Shown: positions 34,037 through 43,578, counted from the first letter of the stretch. The stretch is 64,000 nucleotides of DNA from VBDM01 sp035702665 (GCA_035702665.1 DASSQD010000107.1:7175-71174); one strand, 5' to 3'. Notes: generated from the letters alone by a model not told the origin. Numbers and translations are program-made.

Positions 34037-34900
34037 ATGCAGACCCGCACCATCGACGGCAACGCTATCGCGCGCGAGCTTCGCGTAGGGCTGCTTAGGC
34101 GCGCTTCCTCCGTGGCCACGAGCGGGATGCGCGCCGGATTGGCCGTGATCCGCGTGGGCAACCACCCTGCCTCCAGCGTCTACGTGCGCAACAAGATCAA
34201 GGCTTGCGGCGAAGCGGGGATCTATTCACAGGACATCCAGCTTCCCGAAACGGCCGGCGAGTCGACGCTGTTGGGCCAGATCAGGATGCTTAACAACGAT
34301 CCTCGCATCCACGGCATCCTCGTTCAGCTACCCCTGCCTCCAAGCTTCTCGCCTGAGCGGGTATTCGAGGCGATCAGTCCCCTGAAGGACGTCGACGGAT
34401 TCCATCCGACCAACGTCGGGCTTCTCGCCATAGGCCATCCACGCTTCGTGCCCTGCACGCCTCTCGGAGTCATGAAACTCCTCGAGCACGAAGGCATCGG
34501 GCCGGAAGGACGGCACGCCGTCGTGGTCGGCCGGAGCAACATCGTCGGCAAGCCGATGGCGCTGCTGCTCCTGCAGAAGGGCGCCACGGTCACTATCTGC
34601 AATTCGAAGACACCCGATTTGGGCTTGATGACGCGAAGCGCGGAGATTCTGGTCGTGGCCGCCGGCAAGCCGAAGCTCATCACCGCGGAAATGGTGAAAC
34701 CGGGCGCGGTGGTGGTCGACGTAGGCATCAACCGGCTCGCCGACGGGAAACTCGCAGGGGACGTCGACTTCCAGGGGGTGCTGGGCACGGCCGGGCGCCT
34801 CACACCGGTACCCGGCGGGGTCGGTCCGATGACGATCACGATGCTGCTCGAGAACACCATAGCTTCCGCGGAGCGGGCGCTCGCATCTGCACGCACATGA
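34037..34900 (+). CDS. folD: Methylenetetrahydrofolate dehydrogenase / cyclohydrolase
   Basis: Bifunctional enzyme converting 5,10-methylene-THF to 10-formyl-THF with NADP. The 287-residue product shows VGNHPASSVYVRNKIKACGE near 46 (with the catalytic Lys/Tyr region), GILVQLPLP near 94, KDVDGFHPTNVG near 118, and the Rossmann GRSNIVGKPMALLLL near 165. It ends with the family tail PVPGGVGPMTITMLLENT. The stop overlaps the prlC start by four bases (ATGA), so both are cotranslated. Confidence 0.97.
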   Translation: MQTRTIDGNAIARELRVGLLRRASSVATSGMRAGLAVIRVGNHPASSVYVRNKIKACGEAGIYSQDIQLPETAGESTLLGQIRMLNNDPRIHGILVQLPLPPSFSPERVFEAISPLKDVDGFHPTNVGLLAIGHPRFVPCTPLGVMKLLEHEGIGPEGRHAVVVGRSNIVGKPMALLLLQKGATVTICNSKTPDLGLMTRSAEILVVAAGKPKLITAEMVKPGAVVVDVGINRLADGKLAGDVDFQGVLGTAGRLTPVPGGVGPMTITMLLENTIASAERALASART

Positions 34901-36930
34901 CGGCGAATCCCCTGCTCGACTTTTCGGGCTTGCCCCGGTATGGAGCAATCCGGCCGGAGCATGTCGCACCGGCAGTCGACGAGCTTCTCGCGCAAAACCG
35001 CACGCTGATCGCAGGGCTGACGGCCGAGGATGCACCGGTCTCCTGGGAAGCGTTCGCCGAGCCCCTGGAAAGGGCGAACGACTGTCTGGGACGCGCGTGG
35101 GGCGCCGTCACCCACTTGCACGCCGTGAACGACAGCGCGGCGATCCGGGACGCCTACAACGCCAACCTGCCCAAGATCACGCGCTACTACACGGAGATCG
35201 CCCAGAACCTGGGCCTGTACGAGAGATTCAAAGCGCTGCGCGCTTCGCGGGACTTCGAGGGCCTCAGTATGGCGCGCCGCAGGATCGTGGAGAACGCCCT
35301 GCGCGACTACCGCCTCGGGGGAGCCGAGTTGCCCGCCGAGAAGAAAGCCCGCTTTGCCGAGATCCAGGAAGAGCTGGCCGCGCTCGAGACGAAGTTTTCG
35401 GAAAACATCCTCGACGCGACCAATGCGTTTTCCGAGTCGATCACCGAGCGGGCGGAGCTGATCGGCCTGCCCGAGGACGTGCTCCGCGCCGCCGAAGGAG
35501 CCGCGCGCAAGGACGGGCAGACGGGATGGAAGTTCACCCTGCACGCACCTTCGTACGGCCCCGTGATGCAGCACGCCGAGAATCGAGCGCTGCGTGAGCG
35601 CTTCTATCGCGCGCACGTCACGAGGGCGAGCGAGTTCGGAAAGGCGGAGCTCGACAATACCTCGCTCATCGCGCGTGAGCTCCGTCTGCGCAGGGAAAAG
35701 GCCCGTTTGCTTGGCTATGCGAGTTTCGCCGGATTTTCGATGGTGCCCAAGATGGCCGATTCGCCCGAGGCCGTGCTTGCCTTCCTGAACGACCTCGCCG
35801 ATCGCGCCTTGCCTCAGGCGCGCCGGGACTATGACGATCTAGGGGAGTTCGCCCGCGGCGAACTGGGCCTCGCGAAGCTCGAAGCCTGGGACATCGCCTT
35901 CGCGTCGGAAAGGCTGCGCGCCAAACGCTACGACTTCTCCGATCAGGAGGTAAAGCAATACTTTCCGGAGCACAAGGTGCTGGAGGGCATGTTCCGGCTG
36001 GTGGAGGCGCTCTACTCGGTTCGCATCTCCGCCGACACGGCGGAGACTTGGCATCCCGACGTGAAGTTCTTCCGGATCACCGACCCGCGCGGCGGTCCGA
36101 TAGGGTGCTTCTTTCTCGACCCGTATTCCCGCGACAGCAAGCGCGGGGGCGCCTGGATGGACGAAGCGATCGCCCGGCAGCGGGTCGCCGACAGCCTCCA
36201 GACGCCGGTCGCGCACCTCGTGTGCAACTTTCCTCCGCCGGTGGACGGCAAGCCATCGCTTCTGACACACGACGAAGTGATGACTCTATTTCACGAGTTC
36301 GGACACGGACTGCACCATCTCCTTTCGAGAGTCGACGAGCTCGGCGTCTCCGGAATACGCGGGGTCGAATGGGACGCGATCGAGCTGCCTTCGCAGTTCA
36401 TGGAGAACTTCTGCTGGGAGTGGGACGTGCTGTCGCGCATGACCGCTCACGCCACGAGCGGCGCGTCGCTGCCCCGCGCGCTGTTCGACAAGATGATCGC
36501 GGCGAAGAACTTTCAGAGCGGAATGCAGACGATGCGCCAGATCGAGTTCGCGCTGGTCGACCTGCACTTGCATCACGACTACGATCCGGAGGGGCCCAAG
36601 ACGCCGCTGCAACTGCTCGAGGAGGTCCGCTCGAGGGTCGCGGTCGTGCGCCCGCCGGGATACAACCGTTTTCTGAACAACTTCTCACACGTGTTTTCCG
36701 GCTCCTACGCCGCGGGCTACTACAGCTACAAGTGGGCGGAGGTCCTTTCGGCCGACGCCTACAGCCTGTTCGAGGAAAATGGAGTCTTCGACGCCGACAC
36801 GGGCGCACGTTTTCGCGACGAGATTCTCGCGGTCGGCGGCAGCCGCCCCGCGATCGAATCGTTCAGGGCGTTTCGCGGCCGCGAGCCCAGGATCGATGCG
36901 CTGCTGCGTCACAATGGTATGATCGCCTGA
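34897..36930 (+). CDS. prlC: Oligopeptidase A, M3-family zinc metallopeptidase
   Basis: Cytosolic peptidase degrading short peptides, including cleaved signal peptides. The 677-residue length matches PrlC/OpdA. The zinc site HEFGHGLHH is at about residue 466, with a second ligand Glu downstream in a DAIELPSQFMENFCWE segment (residues ~489-504). The C-terminal GSYAAGYYSYKWAEVLSADAY lines the substrate site in this family. It overlaps folD by 4 bp and is followed 7 bp later by the DUF4124-glutaredoxin gene. Confidence 0.96.
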   Translation: MTANPLLDFSGLPRYGAIRPEHVAPAVDELLAQNRTLIAGLTAEDAPVSWEAFAEPLERANDCLGRAWGAVTHLHAVNDSAAIRDAYNANLPKITRYYTEIAQNLGLYERFKALRASRDFEGLSMARRRIVENALRDYRLGGAELPAEKKARFAEIQEELAALETKFSENILDATNAFSESITERAELIGLPEDVLRAAEGAARKDGQTGWKFTLHAPSYGPVMQHAENRALRERFYRAHVTRASEFGKAELDNTSLIARELRLRREKARLLGYASFAGFSMVPKMADSPEAVLAFLNDLADRALPQARRDYDDLGEFARGELGLAKLEAWDIAFASERLRAKRYDFSDQEVKQYFPEHKVLEGMFRLVEALYSVRISADTAETWHPDVKFFRITDPRGGPIGCFFLDPYSRDSKRGGAWMDEAIARQRVADSLQTPVAHLVCNFPPPVDGKPSLLTHDEVMTLFHEFGHGLHHLLSRVDELGVSGIRGVEWDAIELPSQFMENFCWEWDVLSRMTAHATSGASLPRALFDKMIAAKNFQSGMQTMRQIEFALVDLHLHHDYDPEGPKTPLQLLEEVRSRVAVVRPPGYNRFLNNFSHVFSGSYAAGYYSYKWAEVLSADAYSLFEENGVFDADTGARFRDEILAVGGSRPAIESFRAFRGREPRIDALLRHNGMIA

Positions 36931-36937
36931 CTCCCGC

Positions 36938-37510
36938 ATGCGCGCCTATCTCATCGTCGCCGCGTGTCTCTGGATCGCCTGCGGCGACGCCGCCGGACAA
37001 ACATATCGCTGGGTCGACGATCAAGGTCGAGTCCACTACACGCAGACGCCGCCGCCACCTCAAGCTAAGGACGTCCAGCGAAAGAACTTTCGCGGCGGCG
37101 GCGCGGCCGCCACGACCGATCTGCCTTACGCTACCCAGATGGCCGCCAAGAGCTATCCCGTAACCTTGTACACCCAGCCCGACTGCGGCTCACCTTGCGA
37201 TGACGCACGGGCGTCATTGGCAAGACGCGGTGTGCCCTTCCGCGAAGTAAGCGTTGCGAGCCAGAAGGACATCGACGAAGTCAAGCGTGTGTCGGGAGGA
37301 GAGCGGCTGCCCGTGCTGGTCGTCGGCTCACAGTTTCATGTCGGTTTTCAGGAAGGACTGATCAACAGTCTGCTCGACACCGCCGGATATCCGAGCGCCG
37401 GGCCGCGCGTCCCGATCGAAGCGCTGCGCAAGGCCGAACCGGCCCCTTCGCCCGCCCCGCCCCAGGGTTCGCAGCAGGCCCAAGGCACGGTCGACAGCGA
37501 ATACAAGTAA
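36938..37510 (+). CDS. Exported DUF4124-glutaredoxin fusion protein
   Basis: A 190-residue protein with a signal peptide (AYLIVAACLWIACGDAAG, cut near residue 20), a DUF4124 domain (QTYRWVDDQGRVHYTQTPPP), and a glutaredoxin-like domain at about 70-145. The thiol motif is YTQPDCGSPCDDAR, a C-x3-C spacing instead of the usual CxxC. The cis-Pro loop ERLPVLVVG follows. The tail is rich in Pro and Gln. It is probably periplasmic; a thiol-redox or thiol-sensing role is inferred. It follows prlC closely and precedes xthA, perhaps one transcription unit. Confidence 0.82.
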   Translation: MRAYLIVAACLWIACGDAAGQTYRWVDDQGRVHYTQTPPPPQAKDVQRKNFRGGGAAATTDLPYATQMAAKSYPVTLYTQPDCGSPCDDARASLARRGVPFREVSVASQKDIDEVKRVSGGERLPVLVVGSQFHVGFQEGLINSLLDTAGYPSAGPRVPIEALRKAEPAPSPAPPQGSQQAQGTVDSEYK

Positions 37511-37533
37511 GTGGGACGCTCCGTCGCGCGACG

Positions 37534-38313
37534 ATGAAGCTTGCGTCGTGGAACGTGAACTCGCTGAAGGTCCGCTTGCCCCAGCTGCTCGATTGGCTTG
37601 CGCGTCACGCACCCGATATCGTGTGCGTGCAGGAAACCAAGCTGGAAGACGACAAGTTCCCGGCTCCGGAAATAGAAGCCGCCGGCTACCGGTGCGCCTG
37701 GTCGGGCCAGAAGACTTACAACGGCGTGGCGATCCTGTCGCGCCGCGCGCTGAGCGACCTCACGACGGCAATCCCGTCGTTCGCCGACGAACAGAAGCGG
37801 CTGATCGCCGCGAACGTCGGCGAGGGCGCCGACGCGATCCGAGTGGCCTGCGTCTACGTCCCGAACGGGCAGGCGGTCGGGACTGCGAAGTACGAGTACA
37901 AGCTCCGATGGCTCGCGGCCTTCCGCGCCTGGGTTGAACAGGAGCTCCGCGCGGGTAAGCGGCTCGCGGTACTGGGAGACTACAACGTCGCGCCGGAGGA
38001 CGATGACGTCCACGATCCGAAGGCCTGGCAGGGCCAGGTGCTGTGCAGCGCCCCCGAGCGCGACGCTTTCAAGAGTCTTCTGGCGCTGGGATTGGAAGAC
38101 GCATTCCGGCTGTTCGCTCACAAGGAGAAGTCGTTTACATGGTGGGACTACCGGATGAACGCGTTCAAACGCAACCTCGGTCTGCGCATCGATCATGTGT
38201 TGCTCTGTTCCGCGCTCGCGGCGAGATGCACGGCGTGCGGCATCGACGTGGAACCGCGCCGCTTGGAGCGACCGTCGGATCACGCGCCGGTCGTCGCCGA
38301 TCTCGACCTTTAG
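37534..38313 (+). CDS. xthA: Exodeoxyribonuclease III / AP endonuclease
   Basis: Mg-dependent base-excision repair nuclease cleaving at abasic sites and degrading duplex ends 3' to 5'. The 259-residue protein opens with MKLASWNVNSLKVRLPQLL. It also has the catalytic Glu in IVCVQETKLEDDKFP near 30, LAVLGDYNVAPEDDDVHDP near 144 (Asp/Asn pair), and the C-terminal RIDHVLLCS...PSDHAPVVADL with the active-site His. Length and motifs are complete. Confidence 0.96.
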   Translation: MKLASWNVNSLKVRLPQLLDWLARHAPDIVCVQETKLEDDKFPAPEIEAAGYRCAWSGQKTYNGVAILSRRALSDLTTAIPSFADEQKRLIAANVGEGADAIRVACVYVPNGQAVGTAKYEYKLRWLAAFRAWVEQELRAGKRLAVLGDYNVAPEDDDVHDPKAWQGQVLCSAPERDAFKSLLALGLEDAFRLFAHKEKSFTWWDYRMNAFKRNLGLRIDHVLLCSALAARCTACGIDVEPRRLERPSDHAPVVADLDL

Positions 38314-38395
38314 TCGCTATAATCCCGGCACAAATCCGAGCAGGCGGCGTGCGGGGGCAAGCGTCCCGATGCCAACGAAACAGGAGGAAGTGACC

Positions 38396-39370
38396 ATGGA
38401 TTTCCGCAGGTTCCCGCGCCCGATCGCGGTGTTCGCGTTTGCCTTTGGCGCAGCTGGCGCCGCTTTGGGCCAGTCGTATCCGACGAAACCCGTGAAAATT
38501 GTCGTTCCGTATTCTGCGGGAGGTCCGGCTGACATCTACGCGCGCTTCGTCGGCGACCGCCTGCAGAAAGCGACCGGAGAGCCCTTCGTGATCGAGGACC
38601 GGCCCGGTGCGGGCGCAATCATCGGCACCGACGCGGTCGCGAAATCGGCTCCGGACGGATACACGCTCCTCATGATGTCGAACACGCACACCGTGAACGA
38701 ATCCCTTTTCACGAAGAAGCCCTACAGCCTGCTCCGCGACCTCACGCCGATCGCGCCGATCAACTACTCGGACCTGATTCTGGTGGTGAATCCCTCCGTG
38801 CCCGCCAAGAACCTGAAGGAGCTCATCGCTCTCGCAAAAGCGAAACCCGGGGCTCTCAACTACGCCTCTTCCGGCCCGGGTACCCCCTACCATATGGCGG
38901 GCGAGCTGTTCAAGGCGATGGCGGGAATCGACGTCGTGCACGTGCCGCACAAGGGCAGCGCCGAGGCGCGCACGAGCGTGCTTGCCGGCAACGTGCAGAT
39001 GATGTTCGATGCGATCACGACGATGGCGCCCCTCGCGCAGGCCGGCAAGGTCCGCGCCATAGCCACGTCGGGCAAGACACGCTCCTTGATCACGCCGAGC
39101 GTGCCGACCCTGAGCGAGGCGGGACTTCCGGGCTACGACGCGGTCATCTGGCTGGGAATGATGGCCCCCTCCGGGACCCCGAAGGAAATCATCGAGGTTC
39201 TCAACGCCGACATCCAGAAGATCGTCTCCTCGCCCGACGTGAAGGACGCCTGGGCGAAGCAGGGAGCCGTTCCGATGCGCATGAGCGCCGAGGAGTTCGG
39301 CAAGTTCATGGAGCAGGACATCCAGAAGTGGGCGAAGGTGGTGAAGTTCTCGGGCGCAAAGATCGACTAG
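38396..39370 (+). CDS. Bug/TctC-family periplasmic solute-binding protein
   Basis: A 324-residue extracytoplasmic binding protein of the tripartite tricarboxylate transporter family, much expanded in Burkholderiales. The ATG at 38396 has AGGAGGA 8 nt upstream; a signal peptide follows (FRRFPRPIAVFAFAFGAAGAALGQ) and the mature start SYPTKPVKIVVPYSAGGPAD is classic for Bug proteins. No TctA/TctB membrane genes are in the window, so it is an orphan receptor. Ligands of the family are small carboxylates or aromatic acids. The next genes are a molybdenum hydroxylase pair, hinting at a heterocyclic or aromatic ligand, but this is only context. Confidence 0.92.
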   Translation: MDFRRFPRPIAVFAFAFGAAGAALGQSYPTKPVKIVVPYSAGGPADIYARFVGDRLQKATGEPFVIEDRPGAGAIIGTDAVAKSAPDGYTLLMMSNTHTVNESLFTKKPYSLLRDLTPIAPINYSDLILVVNPSVPAKNLKELIALAKAKPGALNYASSGPGTPYHMAGELFKAMAGIDVVHVPHKGSAEARTSVLAGNVQMMFDAITTMAPLAQAGKVRAIATSGKTRSLITPSVPTLSEAGLPGYDAVIWLGMMAPSGTPKEIIEVLNADIQKIVSSPDVKDAWAKQGAVPMRMSAEEFGKFMEQDIQKWAKVVKFSGAKID

Positions 39371-39392
39371 GCGCCCGAGCCCGAAACAAGTC

Positions 39393-39857
39393 GTGCCCGA
39401 GCGCGTCTGCCTCACCGTCAACGGCGTCGAGTCCGCGGTCGAGGCCGGCCCGAATACGCCTCTTCTCTATGCGCTGCGAAACGACCTCTCCCTGAGAGGC
39501 ACGCGCTTCGGCTGCGGAAGCGGTCAATGCGGCGCCTGCTTCGTGCTGATCGACGGTCGCGCGACGCCCGCTTGTGATACCCCGTTGTGGTCCGTCGCCG
39601 GCAAACACATCACCACCGTCGAAGGACTGGGCCAGCGGGGCGCCTTCCACCCGCTCCAGGAGGCATTCGTCGCCGAGCAGGCGGCTCAATGCGGCTTCTG
39701 TACCAGCGGAATACTCATCAGCGCCGCGGCGCTGCTCGCGAAGAATCCCAATCCCTCCGAGACCGAGGTGCGCGCCGCGCTCGATCGCAATCTGTGCCGC
39801 TGCGGTTCGCACAACCGCATGGTGCGCGCGGTGCTGCGCGCGGCCGCCGGAGCTTGA
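39393..39857 (+). CDS. [2Fe-2S] subunit of a molybdenum hydroxylase (IorA/NicA-like)
   Basis: A 154-residue iron-sulfur subunit of the xanthine dehydrogenase family. The plant-type cluster is GCGSGQCGACFVLIDGR (residues ~49-65) with a further Cys in TPAC. The second cluster is in QCGFCTSGILI (~101-111) and RNLCRCGSHNRM (~132-143). It starts with GTG at 39393 and lies 1 bp before the GTG of the large subunit. The lack of an FAD subunit gene resembles isoquinoline 1-oxidoreductase and nicotinate dehydrogenase, which pass electrons to a cytochrome. Confidence 0.93.
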   Translation: MPERVCLTVNGVESAVEAGPNTPLLYALRNDLSLRGTRFGCGSGQCGACFVLIDGRATPACDTPLWSVAGKHITTVEGLGQRGAFHPLQEAFVAEQAAQCGFCTSGILISAAALLAKNPNPSETEVRAALDRNLCRCGSHNRMVRAVLRAAAGA

Positions 39858-39858
39858 C

Positions 39859-41985
39859 GTGAACACGGTCGTCGATCGCCTCAAGCGTGCTGGGAGCCTA
39901 GAGAAGAACCCGCGCCTTTCGCAATGGCTCCGCTTGGAGAGCGACCGAACCGTTTCGGTCTTCAGCGGCAAGGTCGAAATAGGGCAAGGCATACTGACGG
40001 CGCTTGCGCAGATCGCCGCCGCGGAGCTGGGCGTGACACTCGAGCGTATTCGCATGATTCCCGCGGACACCTCGGTGAGCCCGGACGAGGGCGTGACCTC
40101 GGGGAGTCTGTCCATTCAGGATTCCGGCGCTGCGCTGCGCCGCGCTTGCGCGCACGCGCGTGCACTGCTCCTCGCGCGCGCCGCCGAGCGCCTCGGCGCG
40201 CAAGTCGCCGATCTCTGTGTCGAAGACGGGATCGTGCGCGCGGACAACGGGAGCACGACATACTGGGAATGCGCGGACGAGACGCTGTTCGACCGGAACG
40301 TCGAGGAAGGGGCTTCCTCGCTCCGATCCCTGGCGGATGGCTCCATCGTCGGGACGTCCAGTGCCCGGCGAGATCTTCCCGACAAGATCGCGGGGCGACC
40401 GCGCTTCATTCAGGATATGGTCTTGCCGCGTATGCTCCACGGGCGCGTGGTCCGTCCGCCGCATGGTTTCGCCGGACTGATTTCGCTGGATGACACGAAG
40501 GCGAAGTCTTTGCCGGGGGTGGCCTTCATTGTCCGTGACGGCGACTTTCTCGGAGTGCTCGCCGAGCGCGAGGAGGTCGCGATCGCCGCTCGGGACGCGC
40601 TGCGCGCCGGAGCATCATGGAAGGATGCCGCCCCGCTGCCGCGAGATGTCCACGCATGGCTCAAGGATAAAGCGGTAGACCACCGCGTCATCAGCGAGAA
40701 GGCCGACGCGGCAGCGAAGTCCCGTAAAGCAGGGACGCTGGCGGCGTCCTACTCCAAGCCCTATCTCTCGCATGCCTCGATCGGCCCCTCCTGCGCTCTC
40801 GCTGGATTCGACAGCGGCAAGCTCACGGTCTGGAGTCACAGCCAAGGGATCTTCAACCTTCGCCGCGATTTGTCCCTGGCGCTCGATATGCCCGAGGAAG
40901 CCATCGTCGTGCGCCATGCGGAGGGCGCGGGCTGCTACGGCCACAACGGGGCCGACGATGTCGTGCTCGACGCGGCCCTGCTCGCGCGGGCCGCGGGGTC
41001 GCGTCCGGTGCGCGTGCAGTGGATGCGTGATGACGAATTCTGCTGGGCGCCGTGCGGTCCTGCGATGACGCTCGAATTGCGCGCGTCGTTGGACTCCGGC
41101 GGCAACGTGGTCGACTGGCAGCACGACCTTTGGAGCAACGGCCACAGCAGCCGGCCCGGTCGCTCGGCAAGCCCTGCGCTCGTCGCCGCCTGGCATCTGG
41201 CACGGCCTCACGATCGCCCCTCGGCGATCAACATGCCCCTGCCGGCGGGCGCCGCCGACCGGAACGCGATCCCGCTGTACGATTTTCCCAACCAGCGCGT
41301 GGTCAACCACTACGTGCGCGAGATGCCCGTGCGCACCTCGGCGCTGCGCTCGCTCGGCGCCTACGCCAACGTGTTCGCTATCGAGTCGTTCATGAACGAG
41401 CTGGCGCAGGCGGCCGGCGCCGATCCGATCGCGTTCCGGCTGCGGCACTTGCGCGATCCGCGGGCCCGCGCCGTGCTGGAAGCCGCGGCCAGCCGGGCGA
41501 ACTGGAGCGGCTGGACGCCGCGCGATGGCCACGGCCACGGCGTCGGATTCGCAAAGTACAAGAACCTGGGAGCCTATTGCGCCGTGATCGCCGAGGTGGA
41601 GGTCGCCCGCGAAGCGCGAGTACACCGCCTGGCGATCGCGGTGGACGTCGGACTCGTGGTCAACCCCGACGGCGTGAAGAACCAGATCGAGGGAGGCGCG
41701 ATCCAGTCGACCAGCTGGACGCTGAGGGAGCAGGTGAAGCTCGGCGGGCAAGGCATTGCCAGCGCCGGATGGGAGGACTACCCCATACTCCGATTCAGCG
41801 AGATTCCTGCAGTCGAGATCGATTTGATCGACCGCCCCGGTCTCCCTTCCGTGGGCGCGGGCGAGGCGGCCCAAGGCCCGACCGCAGCCGCGATCGCAAA
41901 CGCGGTGGAGAACGCTCTTGGGGTTCGCGTGCGCGAACTGCCGCTCACCGCGGAGCGGATCATCGCCGCGATCGAGCGCCAGTAG
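39859..41985 (+). CDS. Molybdopterin-binding subunit of a molybdenum hydroxylase (IorB-like)
   Basis: A 708-residue catalytic subunit of the xanthine dehydrogenase family, starting with GTG at 39859. Domain order is permuted as in IorB-type enzymes: a molybdopterin segment comes first (KVEIGQGILTALAQIAAAEL, ~36-55), then the a/b hammerhead (DLPDKIAGRPRFIQDM near 175), then the second molybdopterin domain. The active-site Glu is in SVGAGEAAQGPTAAAI near 667. It hydroxylates an N-heterocycle or aldehyde using water; the substrate is unknown. There is no twin-arginine signal, so it appears cytosolic. No cytochrome or MobA/XdhC maturation gene is adjacent. Confidence 0.9.
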   Translation: MNTVVDRLKRAGSLEKNPRLSQWLRLESDRTVSVFSGKVEIGQGILTALAQIAAAELGVTLERIRMIPADTSVSPDEGVTSGSLSIQDSGAALRRACAHARALLLARAAERLGAQVADLCVEDGIVRADNGSTTYWECADETLFDRNVEEGASSLRSLADGSIVGTSSARRDLPDKIAGRPRFIQDMVLPRMLHGRVVRPPHGFAGLISLDDTKAKSLPGVAFIVRDGDFLGVLAEREEVAIAARDALRAGASWKDAAPLPRDVHAWLKDKAVDHRVISEKADAAAKSRKAGTLAASYSKPYLSHASIGPSCALAGFDSGKLTVWSHSQGIFNLRRDLSLALDMPEEAIVVRHAEGAGCYGHNGADDVVLDAALLARAAGSRPVRVQWMRDDEFCWAPCGPAMTLELRASLDSGGNVVDWQHDLWSNGHSSRPGRSASPALVAAWHLARPHDRPSAINMPLPAGAADRNAIPLYDFPNQRVVNHYVREMPVRTSALRSLGAYANVFAIESFMNELAQAAGADPIAFRLRHLRDPRARAVLEAAASRANWSGWTPRDGHGHGVGFAKYKNLGAYCAVIAEVEVAREARVHRLAIAVDVGLVVNPDGVKNQIEGGAIQSTSWTLREQVKLGGQGIASAGWEDYPILRFSEIPAVEIDLIDRPGLPSVGAGEAAQGPTAAAIANAVENALGVRVRELPLTAERIIAAIERQ

Positions 41986-41988
41986 CCT

Positions 41989-43578
41989 TCAGTCGACCAA
42001 ATCGTACGCCGGCAGCGTGAGAAACTCGACGTAGCGGTCGTCGGTGGTGATTTTCTCGAAGAGCTTCGCGCCCTCTTCGTATTTCCCGGCTTTCCAGCCG
42101 GCATCGCCCAGATAAGCCCTTACCTTGGGAAGTTCTTCGGCAAGCAGGGCTCTGAACAGTTCCTTGGTAACCTTGCGTCCGTCGTCGAGCTTCCCCTTGG
42201 GCGAGCGCATCCACTGCCAGATCTGGGAGCGGGATATCTCGGCGGTCGCCGCGTCCTCCATCAGGTTGAACACGGGCACGCAGCCGTTGCCGGCGAGCCA
42301 GGCTCCCAGGTACTGGATCCCGACCGAGATGTTGTTGCGCAGACCCGCTTCCGTGATCGGGGTCTCCGGCGCGAATGCCAGCAGGTCTTTTGCGGCCACG
42401 GTCACGTCGGGACGCTGCCTGTCGTACTGATTCGGTCCCGGCATGTGCTCGTCGAAGACGGTCTTCGCGATGGGCACCAGCCCCGGGTGCGCGACCCAGG
42501 TACCGTCGCAGCCGTCGGTGACTTCGCGCAGCTTGTCGTCGCGGACTTTCGCGAGGGCGGCCTCGTTCGCCTTCGGATCGTTCTTGATCGGGATCTGCGC
42601 GGCCATCCCTCCCATCGCCGGCGCGCCGCGTCGGTGGCAGGTCTTGACCAAAAGCAGCGCATAGGCGCGCATGAAGGGCGCGGTCATGGTCACTTGAGCG
42701 CGGTCCGCCAGGCAGAAGTTCTGGTTCGAACGGAATTTCTTGATGCACGAGAAGATGTAGTCCCACCTGCCTATGTTCAGCCCCGCCGAGTGCTCGCGCA
42801 ACTCCCACAGGATCTCGTCCATCTCGAAGGCAGCCAGAACCGTTTCGATGAGCGCGGTCGCTTTGATCGAACCGCGCGGCACGCCCGCATCCTTCTGGGC
42901 AAGCTCGAAGATTTCGTTCCAGAGCCGCGCTTCGAGGTGAGATTCCATCTTGGGCAAGTAGAAATACGGTCCGCTGCCGCGCGCGAGCAATTCCTTCGCA
43001 TTGTGGAAAAAATACAGCGCGAAGTCGAAGATCGCCCCCGAAACCGGCTTCCCGTCGACGAGCAGGTGCTTCTCGTCGAGATGCCAGCCGCGGGGGCGTG
43101 GAATCAGGACTGCGGTCTGGTCCTTCAGCCGGTAGCTCTTTCCTTCCTGGTCGAAGCTGATGGTCCGGCGCACCGCGTCGCGCAGGTTGATCTGCCCCTC
43201 GATCATGTTGGACCAAGTCGGGCAGTTGGCGTCCTCGAAGTCGGCCATGAAAGTCGACGCGCCCGAGTTGAGCGCGTTGATCACCATCTTGCGGTCGGTC
43301 GGGCCGGTAATCTCGACGCGCCGGTCGAGCATGTCCTTCGGTTGGGGTGCTATGGTCCAGGCCGAGCTGCGGATCTGCGAGGTCTCGGGAAGGAAGTCGG
43401 GCAACTTACCCGCATCGAACTCTGCCTGCCGCACGGCGCGGCCCGCAAGGAGCTCCTGGCGCCGCGACTCGAAGGCGCGGTGCAGCTTGGCGACGAAACT
43501 CAAGGCAGCCGGAGTCGTGACCGTTTCGGCTCCGGAAACGGTCGGCCCACGGAGCTGGATCCCGGCGGGTAAGTTCAT
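41989..43578 (-). CDS. aceB: Malate synthase A
   Basis: Glyoxylate-cycle enzyme condensing glyoxylate and acetyl-CoA to malate. The 529-residue size is the A form rather than the ~720-aa G form. Segments are LPDFLPETSQIRSSAWTIAP near 55, NSGASTFMADFEDANCPTW near 108 (metal/substrate region), LIPRPRGWHLDEKHLL near 159, GMAAQIPIKNDPKAN near 313, and DGTWVAHPGLVPIA near 343. Isocitrate lyase is not in the window. It converges with the molybdenum hydroxylase, the stops 3 bp apart. Confidence 0.96.
   Translation of the reverse strand: MNLPAGIQLRGPTVSGAETVTTPAALSFVAKLHRAFESRRQELLAGRAVRQAEFDAGKLPDFLPETSQIRSSAWTIAPQPKDMLDRRVEITGPTDRKMVINALNSGASTFMADFEDANCPTWSNMIEGQINLRDAVRRTISFDQEGKSYRLKDQTAVLIPRPRGWHLDEKHLLVDGKPVSGAIFDFALYFFHNAKELLARGSGPYFYLPKMESHLEARLWNEIFELAQKDAGVPRGSIKATALIETVLAAFEMDEILWELREHSAGLNIGRWDYIFSCIKKFRSNQNFCLADRAQVTMTAPFMRAYALLLVKTCHRRGAPAMGGMAAQIPIKNDPKANEAALAKVRDDKLREVTDGCDGTWVAHPGLVPIAKTVFDEHMPGPNQYDRQRPDVTVAAKDLLAFAPETPITEAGLRNNISVGIQYLGAWLAGNGCVPVFNLMEDAATAEISRSQIWQWMRSPKGKLDDGRKVTKELFRALLAEELPKVRAYLGDAGWKAGKYEEGAKLFEKITTDDRYVEFLTLPAYDLVD

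Noticed and set aside
42445..43572. 375-codon plus-strand frame opposite aceB
   Set aside because: Antisense shadow of malate synthase; no recognisable domain.
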